64,000 nt of DNA from Flavobacteriia bacterium. GTDB lineage: Bacteria > Bacteroidota > Bacteroidia > Flavobacteriales > Flavobacteriaceae. Numbering within the stretch: the stretch's first letter is position 1; each line of letters opens with the position of its first letter. Made by a program: the position numbers and the translations under genes. Where the stretch lies: contig RDXY01000005.1 of assembly GCA_004293045.1 (NCBI GenBank), forward strand, positions 1 through 64,000, given 5' to 3'. Below the pieces are notes generated by a model. It was not told the DNA's origin. It did not search any database and worked only from the letters and a program-made list of their open reading frames with translations. Below are positions 43,892 through 51,882 of the stretch, piece by piece.

Positions 43892-44005
43892 TTATACTTA
43901 AATAATATTTAATAGATTTGAAAAACTAAAAAACGAAACAAAACTTTTGCATAGCCACCAAAATACGGGTGTATATAAGATGTTCTATTTTGCACATATA
44001 TAGAA

Positions 44006-44019
44006 GTTAGTGGCAATTA
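44006..44019 (+). repeat. Left inverted repeat of the barrel-gene module
   Basis: GTTAGTGGCAATTA is the exact inverse of TAATTGCCACTAAC at 44857-44870. A shorter GCCAC at about 43957 can pair with it too, giving a folded site in front of the module. Confidence 0.65.
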
Positions 44020-44037
44020 ATCCTGATTAAGCTAAAA

Positions 44038-44859
44038 ATGAGTAAACTAAATTTGATAGTAGTAATTTTGATTTGCAATTTCATAAGTGCACAAAACAAA
44101 AGTAATGAACAAAACTTTAAACGAAATTCAATATCTATTGAGTTTTACAAACCTATCGAAAATTCTTTATCAGAATTTTATAATTTTAATTATGGATTTG
44201 GAAATTCAATTAACGGAATAAATAATTATTCAAAAAATAAACTTTCAAATTCTTTTGGAATAAGCTATGAAAGAATATGTATTAACAATATTATTTTCAG
44301 ACCTAGAATTGGACTTTCAAGAACAAAAACTAATGAAAATCAGTTCTCCGAAGAACTTGTAGCTAATCCAAAGAAATACACAAAGGAATACATATATAAA
44401 CAGAATAATTTAAATATTTTTGTTGGAATAGCAAAAAGGATTGACCTTACAAAAAAAATAAAATTGGATTTAGGATTAGATTTAGCTTCTATATATTATT
44501 CTAAAGGTAGTGGAAATTATAAATCTATTCAAACACAAAAAGATATAAATAATGGAGATACTTATAAACAAGAAATAAATATCATTAGCGAAATGGGAAA
44601 AGTTTATTCCTTTGGAATTGGTCCTTATTTTAAACCTGAAGTTTCAATATTTACAGATTTTACTTTGTCATTTGAAATGCAAGTTTATTTTTTAAGAACA
44701 ATATCTAGTGATCAGTCATTTCAAATAGAAATTAGTGACCAGTATACTAATGAGATAAATTTTGAACATAATGAATTAAAAACATTAATTAATAATAACT
44801 TTAAATTTTGGGAATGGACGAAAACATCACCACTCTTAAGATTGGGCTATAAATTCTAA
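44038..44859 (+). CDS. Outer-membrane beta-barrel protein in an inverted-repeat module
   Basis: The 273-residue product has a signal peptide (LNLIVVILICNFISAQ) and a strongly Asn/Lys-rich body with alternating strands such as NSFGISYERICINN and PLLRLGYKF at the end, typical of a porin-like barrel. I do not recognise a specific family. The gene is bounded by 14-base perfect inverted repeats, and its stop TAA lies within the right repeat. Codon use looks even more AT-biased than the neighbours. No transposase, integrase or second gene is inside. The arrangement looks like a single-gene cassette. Confidence 0.6.
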   Translation: MSKLNLIVVILICNFISAQNKSNEQNFKRNSISIEFYKPIENSLSEFYNFNYGFGNSINGINNYSKNKLSNSFGISYERICINNIIFRPRIGLSRTKTNENQFSEELVANPKKYTKEYIYKQNNLNIFVGIAKRIDLTKKIKLDLGLDLASIYYSKGSGNYKSIQTQKDINNGDTYKQEINIISEMGKVYSFGIGPYFKPEVSIFTDFTLSFEMQVYFLRTISSDQSFQIEISDQYTNEINFEHNELKTLINNNFKFWEWTKTSPLLRLGYKF

Positions 44860-44870
44860 TTGCCACTAAC
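44857..44870 (-). repeat. Right inverted repeat of the barrel-gene module
   Basis: TAATTGCCACTAAC, followed by CCCGATAGCGCGGAATTGC, a sequence type I recall as a repeated element downstream of flavobacterial genes. Confidence 0.65.
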
Positions 44871-44912
44871 CCCGATAGCGCGGAATTGCTTTCCATGCTC
44901 ACAAAGTAAAAT

Positions 44913-44946
44913 AAAAAACCCCTGCAAAAATTTCGCAGGGGTTTTT
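44913..44946. terminator. Terminator downstream of the aldehyde dehydrogenase gene
   Basis: AAAAACCCCTGC and GCAGGGGTTTTT form a GC-rich stem around an A/T loop, effective in both directions. Confidence 0.88.
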
Positions 44947-44985
44947 CTCTATCTTAAAAAGTGACAAATCACTTATTACTTAATG

Positions 44986-46539
44986 CTACAAATCGAACTT
45001 AATCCCTTGCGCTAATGGCAATTGATCCGAATAGTTTACGGTGTTGGTTTGTCTTCTCATATATACTTTCCAAGCGTCTGAACCCGATTCTCTTCCGCCG
45101 CCTGTTTCTTTTTCGCCTCCAAAAGCACCGCCGATTTCTGCACCAGAAGTTCCGATATTTACGTTAGCAATTCCACAATCCGAACCAGCGAAAGATAAAA
45201 ATTTCTCTGCTTCTTTGATGCTGTTTGTCATAATAGCAGAAGACAATCCTTGTGCTACACCATTTTGTTTTTCGATCGCATTTTCTACTTCGCCTTCGTA
45301 TTTCATTAGGTATAAAATTGGGGCAAACGTTTCGTGTTGTACAATTTCAAAATGATTTTCAGCTTCAATGATGGCCGGTTTTACATAGCATCCCGATTCG
45401 TATCCTTCACCTGATAAAACACCACCTTCTACTAATACGTTTCCGCCTTCAGCTTTTGCTTTTTCAATCGCTGCTAAATACGTGTTCACCGCATCTGTAT
45501 CAATAAGCGGTCCAATATGATTTTTTTGATCTAATGGATTTCCAATAGTTAATTGCCCGTAAGCACCCACAATGGCATCTCTTACTTTATCGTATACACT
45601 TTCGTGAATAATTAATCGTCTTGTAGAAGTACATCTTTGTCCAGCCGTTCCAACCGCTCCAAATACGGCTCCAGGAACTACTACTTTTAAATCGGCAGTT
45701 GGGGTAATAATAATGGCATTGTTTCCGCCTAATTCCAATAAAGATTTTCCGAAACGTTGCGCCACAGTAGTACCAACAATTCTTCCCATTCTAGTAGAAC
45801 CTGTAGCAGAAATTAAAGGAATTCTTACGTCAGTAGTCATCATTTCGCCTACTTTGTAATCGCCGTTAATGATACAAGAAATTCCTTCTGGTAACTCATT
45901 TTCTTTTAAAATAGCAGCAATAATATTCTGACAAGCAATAGAACATAAAGGTGCTTTTTCAGAAGCTTTCCACACACAAACGTCACCACAAATCCAAGCC
46001 AATGCGGTATTCCAAGCCCAAACGGCTACTGGAAAGTTAAAAGCAGAAATAATTCCTACTACTCCAATAGAATGCCATTGTTCTCTCATTACGTGCCCAG
46101 GACGTTCAGATGGAATGGTTTGTCCGTTCAATTGTCGAGATAAACCTACGGCGAAATCACAAATATCAATCATTTCTTGTACTTCACCATACCCTTCTTG
46201 TAACGATTTTCCCATTTCATAGGAAACTAATTTACCAAGCGGTTCTTTTAATTCTCTTAATTTATTTCCAAATTGTCTAACAATCTCACCACGTTGCGGC
46301 GCTGGCATAGCGCGAAACGATTTGAAAGCAGCTGTAGCACTTTGCATTACTTTTTCGTAATCTGCTGCAGTGGTGGTTTTTACTTTTCCAATTAATTGTC
46401 CATCAACTGGTGAATAACTTTCAATGATATCTCCAGAAGAAAAACAATTAGAACCTGTTGAGGTTCCGTCATTAATTTCTTTTATTCCTAGTGCTTTTAA
46501 GGCTTCAGGCATTCCAAATTGTGAGGCTATTGTTGACAT
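44986..46539 (-). CDS. amaB: 2-Aminoadipate semialdehyde dehydrogenase (ALDH7 type)
   Basis: The 517-residue NAD-dependent dehydrogenase resembles antiquitin/AmaB, which oxidises 2-aminoadipate semialdehyde (in equilibrium with piperideine-6-carboxylate) in lysine breakdown. Active-site Cys lies in GTAGQRCTSTRRLI, the general base in SLLELGGNNAI, and the family-specific start is EALKALGIKE. Length matches ALDH7. A saccharopine dehydrogenase family gene 39 kb away might supply the semialdehyde. The next gene upstream belongs to tryptophan/kynurenine breakdown, so general amino-acid catabolism is the theme. Confidence 0.88.
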   Translation of the reverse strand: MSTIASQFGMPEALKALGIKEINDGTSTGSNCFSSGDIIESYSPVDGQLIGKVKTTTAADYEKVMQSATAAFKSFRAMPAPQRGEIVRQFGNKLRELKEPLGKLVSYEMGKSLQEGYGEVQEMIDICDFAVGLSRQLNGQTIPSERPGHVMREQWHSIGVVGIISAFNFPVAVWAWNTALAWICGDVCVWKASEKAPLCSIACQNIIAAILKENELPEGISCIINGDYKVGEMMTTDVRIPLISATGSTRMGRIVGTTVAQRFGKSLLELGGNNAIIITPTADLKVVVPGAVFGAVGTAGQRCTSTRRLIIHESVYDKVRDAIVGAYGQLTIGNPLDQKNHIGPLIDTDAVNTYLAAIEKAKAEGGNVLVEGGVLSGEGYESGCYVKPAIIEAENHFEIVQHETFAPILYLMKYEGEVENAIEKQNGVAQGLSSAIMTNSIKEAEKFLSFAGSDCGIANVNIGTSGAEIGGAFGGEKETGGGRESGSDAWKVYMRRQTNTVNYSDQLPLAQGIKFDL

Positions 46540-46575
46540 TTTTTAACTTTTTTAAATGTTTTTGTTAATTTTTTA

Positions 46576-46583
46576 CAAAGGTA
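46576..46583 (-). promoter_or_regulatory. -7 element for amaB (TACCTTTG)
   Basis: TACCTTTG on the minus strand lies about 37 bases before the amaB start and next to a heptamer tract. Confidence 0.45.
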
Positions 46584-46603
46584 ATAAATTGATTTTATCT
46601 TTT

Positions 46604-46645
46604 AGAACATAGAGTATAGATAATAGAATATAGAAAATAGATTTC
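46604..46645. repeat. Six-unit heptamer tract between nbaC and amaB
   Basis: AGAACAT, AGAGTAT, AGATAAT, AGAATAT, AGAAAAT, AGATTTC in 7-base register. Each unit begins AGA. Confidence 0.75.
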
Positions 46646-46649
46646 AGAC

Positions 46650-47186
46650 TTATTTATTTACAAAATTCGGATGGCTTTCCATTATCGTTCCGCATTTGTT
46701 ACACGTTCTTTTTTCTGCTGAAGCATAAAAATCATTGAAGTGGGTAAGGAAATCATTTTCAATATTGTTCAATTCAAAATATACTTCGTGAAGTTTGTGA
46801 TTACACGTCTCGCAAAACCAAAGCAATCCGTCTTTTACATCCAAATGATTTCGTTTTTTTTCAATTACCAAACCCATAGAATTTTCTGACCTGCTTGGCG
46901 AATGCGGTACTTTTGCAGGTAATAAAAACAGATCTCCAGCGGAAAGATGCATCGCTTTTTTTTCGCCATTTTCTTGAATATACACGGTAATATCACCTTC
47001 TAATTGATAAAATAATTCTTCGGTTTCGTTATAATGATAATCTTTTCGGGCATTTGGTCCAGCCACAATCATTACTATATAATCGCCAGAATCAATATAT
47101 AAATTTTTATTTGAAACCGGGGGAACCAGAAGATGTCGATTTTCTTCTATCCATTTATTTAAGTTGAACGGTTTTGTAATTGACAT
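46650..47186 (-). CDS. nbaC: 3-Hydroxyanthranilate 3,4-dioxygenase
   Basis: The 178-residue cupin-fold iron enzyme opens the ring of 3-hydroxyanthranilate to aminocarboxymuconate semialdehyde in the kynurenine route. Metal ligands appear in KDYHYNETEELFYQ and AKVPHSPSR, and the C-terminal rubredoxin-like iron site has CETCNHKLHE and CNKCGTIME, as in bacterial HAO. Length is normal. It precedes amaB on the same strand with a heptamer tract between. No other kynurenine genes are in the window. Confidence 0.94.
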   Translation of the reverse strand: MSITKPFNLNKWIEENRHLLVPPVSNKNLYIDSGDYIVMIVAGPNARKDYHYNETEELFYQLEGDITVYIQENGEKKAMHLSAGDLFLLPAKVPHSPSRSENSMGLVIEKKRNHLDVKDGLLWFCETCNHKLHEVYFELNNIENDFLTHFNDFYASAEKRTCNKCGTIMESHPNFVNK

Positions 47187-47212
47187 AAAAAGAATTTTAA
47201 AAGGTAAAGTTA

Positions 47213-47220
47213 CAAAATTA
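47213..47220 (-). promoter_or_regulatory. -7 element for nbaC (TAATTTTG)
   Basis: TAATTTTG on the minus strand, about 27 bases before nbaC, directly after the T-run of the preceding terminator. Confidence 0.4.
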
Positions 47221-47243
47221 AAAAAGGTACTTTAAAAAGTACC
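47221..47243 (-). terminator. Terminator after the secreted nuclease/phosphatase gene
   Basis: GGTACTTT and AAAGTACC pair, with a T-run on the minus strand. Confidence 0.7.
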
Positions 47244-47255
47244 TCAATTATTTTT

Positions 47256-48350
47256 TTATTTTTTTGCTTCTTTTATCAGGTAAATATAGGATGGAAAATG
47301 ATCGGAATATCCAGGTCCTGTGGCACCGTTTCGTAAAGCATATCCTTTGTACTGACCCGTTTGCTGAATCATAAAGGGAGCGTTATACACCCCAGCTTTC
47401 CAATATCTCCAAGAAGAATAGTCTTTTCTTAATAAGGGTTCTGAAATGATAATTTGATCGAAAAAATCCCAAGAATCTCTAAAGGCTAAGGTTCCAATTC
47501 CTTTATTCATTAATTTTTCTGCTGGATTGTAAAGTCCTAAAGGTTGAACTTCTTTTTCATCTCCTTTAGCTCCTAACACTTGTTTTATACTTTTATTAAA
47601 AGGTCCGTCATTTAAATCCCCCATGGTAAAAATTTTCGCATTTGGATTAATTACTTGTAACGAATCGATAATTTTTTTGTTCAATGCGGCGGCAGCTTCA
47701 CGAAGTGGACTACTTCTTTTTTCACCACCTCTGCGCGAAGGCCAATGGTTAACTATAAAATGCATTTCCTCGCCGTCTAATACTCCTGTCATTAGAATTT
47801 GATCTCGAGTATAAATTCTTTTTGTTTTGGTATCTACCACATTATCATCGGTATCTTCTACTTTTACTTTGTCTTTTGCTTTTTTGTCGGTTTCATCTTC
47901 GGTCACAATTAAGGCATAATTTTTATAACTTGTAGGCTGAAAATGGCCTTTTTGATATAAAAATCCTGTATCAATTCCTCTTTTATCTGGTGAATCGAAG
48001 TGAATTACGGCATATCCTTTTGCTGCCAATAAAGGTTGTTTGCATAGGTCTTCTAACACTTGTCTGTTTTCCACTTCTGCTACACCCAACACTACAGGTG
48101 AATTTTTTTGGTCGGCACTCGTTCCAAGTTGGGAAATTACGCGCTCTAATTTTTGAAGTTTGTCTTTATAATTTTCAGGGGTATAAATAAAATCTTCATC
48201 ATTTATATTTGGATCATTTATAGTATCAAATAAATTTTCTAAATTGTAGAAAGCGATTGTGTTTACAGCGTAAGTTTTTTTCTCTTGAGAAAAACTTATT
48301 GAAATGCAAAAAAATATTGCTAAAATGCTATATAATGATTTGATTTTCAT
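47256..48350 (-). CDS. Secreted endonuclease/exonuclease/phosphatase family protein
   Basis: The 364-residue protein has a signal peptide (LYSILAIFFCISISFSQ) and the DNase I-like fold: IAFYNLENLFDT, VAEVENRQVLEDL, NHWPSRRGG, MGDLNDGPFN and GYSDHFPSYIY contain the catalytic Asn, Glu, His, Asp/Asn and SDH residues in order. It should cleave phosphodiester or phosphomonoester bonds outside the cytoplasm. The gene is divergent from a TonB receptor and shares a symmetric promoter region with it, so I infer a shared task, for example release of phosphate or nucleosides from polymers. Confidence 0.85.
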   Translation of the reverse strand: MKIKSLYSILAIFFCISISFSQEKKTYAVNTIAFYNLENLFDTINDPNINDEDFIYTPENYKDKLQKLERVISQLGTSADQKNSPVVLGVAEVENRQVLEDLCKQPLLAAKGYAVIHFDSPDKRGIDTGFLYQKGHFQPTSYKNYALIVTEDETDKKAKDKVKVEDTDDNVVDTKTKRIYTRDQILMTGVLDGEEMHFIVNHWPSRRGGEKRSSPLREAAAALNKKIIDSLQVINPNAKIFTMGDLNDGPFNKSIKQVLGAKGDEKEVQPLGLYNPAEKLMNKGIGTLAFRDSWDFFDQIIISEPLLRKDYSSWRYWKAGVYNAPFMIQQTGQYKGYALRNGATGPGYSDHFPSYIYLIKEAKK

Positions 48351-48392
48351 GTTTCAGATTAAGTTATAATTAAAATTCAAGTACAAAATTGA

Positions 48393-48434
48393 CAACAAAG
48401 GTAAATAATTTAATTTATTGTTTTACCTTTGTTG
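48393..48434. promoter_or_regulatory. Symmetric divergent promoter region (13-base arms)
   Basis: CAACAAAGGTAAA (48393-48405) and TTTACCTTTGTTG (48422-48434) are perfect inverted repeats. Each contains a TACCTTTG -7 element reading outward: 48396-48403 to the nuclease gene, 48424-48431 to the TonB receptor gene. Confidence 0.6.
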
Positions 48435-48486
48435 GCTTTTTAGTTTATCACTAAATTGCTTGTAAGGTATTAATTAATAATTAAGT

Positions 48487-51252
48487 ATGAAAAAACTTGT
48501 ATTAAGTCTATTGTTTTTGTTTCAAGTGATATTTGTTTTGGCACAAAATCAATCCACCGTTAAAGGAAAAGTAGTGGATTCAAAATCGCAAAGCCCTTTG
48601 GGTAGCGTTAAAGTAATGATTCAGTCCAATGAACAATTTGTTACAACCAATAGTTTGGGAGAATTTCAAATTAGTGGCATATCAGATGGAAATCAAATTT
48701 TAGTTATTTCTGTTGATGGCTATACCACCCAAAATTTTGCCATTGAAGTGGTGGCAAATCAAACTTTAGATGTTGGTTTGTTATTTTTAGATGAAGATAT
48801 TACTTCCGAACAACAATTAAGTTTGGTTACTATTACAGAAAACGATTTAAGTGATGATAACAGTGGTTCGGAAAGTACGGCTGGATTATTACAATCATCA
48901 AGAGATGCCTATCAACAAGCGGCTGCTTTCAATTGGGGTCAAGCTCGTTTTAGAATGAGAGGATTAGATAATGAATATGGAATAACCATGATAAATGGAA
49001 TTTCTATGAATAAAATCTATGATGGAAGACCGCAATGGAGCAACTGGGGCGGATTAAATGACGCTACAAGAAATCAAGAATTTACTTTAGGTTCTGCACC
49101 TTCCGATTATACTTTTGGAGGCATTTTAGGAACGCAAGAAATAAACACAAGAGCTTCTTTATACAGAAAAGGAACAAGAATTTCTCAATCGGGTACGAAT
49201 ACGAACTATTCCTGGCGATCTATGGTTACGCATAATTCGGGATTAATGGAAAATGGTTGGGCCTATAGTATTTCTGGTTCAAGAAGATGGGCACAAGAAG
49301 GCTATTTTGAAGGTACAGATTATGGAGCTAACTCTTTTTTTGCAAGTGTAGAGAAAAGATTTAATAAAAAACATAGTTTAAATTTTACAAGTATCTATGC
49401 TCAAAATACGAGAGGAAAATCTTCTCCAAACACTAATGAGGTAAATAATTTAATGGGAATTAAATACAATTCATATTGGGGATGGCAAGATGGGAAAAAA
49501 CGTAATTCTAGAGATAAAGATGTAGAAGAACCAATTTTAATGTTAAGCCATTATTGGAAAATGTCTGATAGAACTACATTAAATACTAATATAGCTTATC
49601 AAACGGGTTCAATTGGAAACAGTAGATTAGATTATCAAACAGCAAATAGCCCAGATCCAACGTATTATAAAAACTTACCAAGTTATTTTACTAATTTAGG
49701 TGATATTGCAGGTGCTAATGCTGCTCAAAATTATTTTTTAAATAACAGTCAAATTAATTGGAATGCGATGTATTATGCAAACCAATTTAGTAGTGTTGAT
49801 CCTGGAAAGAGTGTTTATGCATTATATGAAGACAGAACGGATGACAAACAAATCACTGCTAATTCCATATTATTTTCAGATTTATCTGATAATGTAAAAT
49901 TAAATGCAGGTGCTAGTTTTAAAAAATTAAAATCGCATAATTTTCAACATATGTTGGATTTGTTAGGGGGTCAATATTTTGAAGATATCGATCCGTTTTA
50001 TTCTGGAGATCAAACGCAATCTGATTTAAATAATCCTAACAGACAAATTAAAGTAGGTGATGAATATGGATACAATTATAATTTAAATGCTATTGTTGCG
50101 GATGCATTTACACAATTTAAATTCACCTATAAAAAAGTAGATTTCTACTTGGCACAATCTTTCTCAAGAACTCAATATCAAAGAGAAGGTTTGTACAGAA
50201 ACGGAATTTATGCCAACACGTCTTTTGGAAAAGGATCAAAACAAATTTTTGAGAATTTTGGATTCAAAGGGGGACTAACATATAAAATTACAGGTCAGCA
50301 TTTATTAGATTTCAATGGGGTGTATATGACAAAAGCACCAAATATGAGAAATACTTTTGCTAATGCTCGTATAAATAATAATATTACTCCGGATTTAAAT
50401 AGCGAAACAATTGCGAGTTTAGATGCTTCTTACGTAGTAAGAACACCAAAATTTAAAGCTCGTGTAACAGGATTTGCATCAAGAGTACAAAATGCAACAG
50501 AAATTTCATTCTTTTACGCTGAAGGTATAGGGGAGGATGTAGATGGAAACGACCAAGATTCGTTTATATCTGAACTTTTAACAGGAATTGAAAAGAGAAA
50601 TTTCGGTGCAGAAATTGGTTTAGAATATCAAATCACATCAACAATTAAAGCAACCGCTGCCGCATCATACGGTCAATATTTGTATGGGAACAATCCAAAC
50701 TTAAAAATTAATGATGATGCACAAGCTACCTTAACCAATACGCAACCAGTAGTTGATTTTGGAAAAGCGTATTTAAAAAATTACAGATTACCAGGTATGC
50801 CTCAAACAGCCGCCTCTTTAGGATTAGAATATAGAGATCCAAATTTTTGGTGGGTGGGTGCAAATATTAATTATTTAGCCGATTCGTATTTAGATGTTTC
50901 AAATATCACTAGAACAGATAATTTTTCATTAAATAATATTGGAATTTCTTACCCAGGCGCTACTGAAGAAGCTGTAAGACAAGCGTTAAAACAAGAAAAA
51001 TTTGCTAATTTTAATTTATTAAATCTTACTGGTGGAAAATCATGGCGAGTAGATACTACTACAATAGGATTTTTTGCTTCAATTAATAATGTGTTAGATA
51101 CAACCTATAAAACAGGTGGTTTTGAACAATCAAGAAAAGCTACTTTCCCAGATTTACAAGCAGATAATGCAAACGGAACACCTGCATTCGGTCCGAAATA
51201 TTTTTACGGATATGGAAGAACTTATTTTATAAATGTATACGTTAACTTTTAA
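48487..51252 (+). CDS. TonB-dependent outer-membrane receptor
   Basis: The 921-residue receptor has a signal peptide (VLSLLFLFQVIFVLAQ), a carboxypeptidase-like regulatory domain at about residues 22-105 (TVKGKVVDSKSQSPLGSV), a plug with FRMRGLDNEYGITMINGISM, and a 22-strand barrel ending in YGRTYFINVYVNF. It imports a substrate across the outer membrane using TonB energy. No SusD gene follows; two lipoprotein genes do. The divergent secreted nuclease gene suggests a phosphate- or nucleic-acid-derived substrate. This arrangement recurs in flavobacteria, as far as I recall. Confidence 0.9.
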   Translation: MKKLVLSLLFLFQVIFVLAQNQSTVKGKVVDSKSQSPLGSVKVMIQSNEQFVTTNSLGEFQISGISDGNQILVISVDGYTTQNFAIEVVANQTLDVGLLFLDEDITSEQQLSLVTITENDLSDDNSGSESTAGLLQSSRDAYQQAAAFNWGQARFRMRGLDNEYGITMINGISMNKIYDGRPQWSNWGGLNDATRNQEFTLGSAPSDYTFGGILGTQEINTRASLYRKGTRISQSGTNTNYSWRSMVTHNSGLMENGWAYSISGSRRWAQEGYFEGTDYGANSFFASVEKRFNKKHSLNFTSIYAQNTRGKSSPNTNEVNNLMGIKYNSYWGWQDGKKRNSRDKDVEEPILMLSHYWKMSDRTTLNTNIAYQTGSIGNSRLDYQTANSPDPTYYKNLPSYFTNLGDIAGANAAQNYFLNNSQINWNAMYYANQFSSVDPGKSVYALYEDRTDDKQITANSILFSDLSDNVKLNAGASFKKLKSHNFQHMLDLLGGQYFEDIDPFYSGDQTQSDLNNPNRQIKVGDEYGYNYNLNAIVADAFTQFKFTYKKVDFYLAQSFSRTQYQREGLYRNGIYANTSFGKGSKQIFENFGFKGGLTYKITGQHLLDFNGVYMTKAPNMRNTFANARINNNITPDLNSETIASLDASYVVRTPKFKARVTGFASRVQNATEISFFYAEGIGEDVDGNDQDSFISELLTGIEKRNFGAEIGLEYQITSTIKATAAASYGQYLYGNNPNLKINDDAQATLTNTQPVVDFGKAYLKNYRLPGMPQTAASLGLEYRDPNFWWVGANINYLADSYLDVSNITRTDNFSLNNIGISYPGATEEAVRQALKQEKFANFNLLNLTGGKSWRVDTTTIGFFASINNVLDTTYKTGGFEQSRKATFPDLQADNANGTPAFGPKYFYGYGRTYFINVYVNF

Positions 51253-51262
51253 TTTTTTAGAT

Positions 51263-51877
51263 ATGAAAAATATAGTATTAAAAATTACACTAGTCGTATT
51301 CTCAATGACAATTTTATTAAGTTGTTCTGAAGACGAAACTGCATTACCAACAACTACAGTAACTATTTCAAATGAAGATTTTCAAACGGCAGTAAACAGC
51401 ACAGATTTAGATATTGCATCTTGGACAAATTTTAACGAAACAGGTGCGTGGAAGTGGAGAGAAAAAACGTTTTCTGGAAATGGATATGCTGAATTTAGCG
51501 CTTTTAACTCAGGGAGTACAAACATAGCCTGGTTAATTTCTCCAGAAATTAATTTAGATGTAGCACAGAAAAAAGGAGTAGCATTCGAAGTAGCGCAACA
51601 TCACTTAGATGTTGATTCGCCAAATAATAGCCTACAAGTATTTATTTCAACAAATTATGATGGCACTAATGTTTTAGCTGCTACTTGGACGCCTTTACAA
51701 GCAAATATCCCTACAAAAAGTGTGGCTTGGTATCAGTTTGTAGCAAGCAATATTGATTTATCAGCGTATAACGGGAAAGCACATATTGCCTTCAAATTCA
51801 AAGGCTCTGGAACAGACACTACTTTAGATGGTGCCTTTCAAGTAGATAATTTTTTATTTTACAAATTAAATAATTAA
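51263..51877 (+). CDS. Lipoprotein with choice-of-anchor-type domain
   Basis: The 204-residue protein starts at ATG 51263 (MKNIVLKIT), since the track's 51233 start lies in the end of the receptor gene. Its lipobox is TILLSC with Cys21. The mature part is a beta-sandwich with WTNFNETGAWKWREKTFSGN and a closing DGAFQVDNFLFYKL, resembling choice-of-anchor J or carbohydrate-binding jelly rolls. It lies 10 bases after the receptor gene. It is likely a surface or periplasmic binding protein for the same substrate. Confidence 0.75.
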   Translation: MKNIVLKITLVVFSMTILLSCSEDETALPTTTVTISNEDFQTAVNSTDLDIASWTNFNETGAWKWREKTFSGNGYAEFSAFNSGSTNIAWLISPEINLDVAQKKGVAFEVAQHHLDVDSPNNSLQVFISTNYDGTNVLAATWTPLQANIPTKSVAWYQFVASNIDLSAYNGKAHIAFKFKGSGTDTTLDGAFQVDNFLFYKLNN

Positions 51878-51882
51878 GCGTT

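Noticed and set aside
44006-44870. Insertion sequence
   Set aside because: Despite the inverted repeats there is no transposase and no visible target-site duplication.
44006-44870. Canonical integron attC cassette
   Set aside because: GTTAGTGGC does not meet the GTTRRRY core at two positions and no integron integrase is in the window; only a cassette-like layout is claimed.
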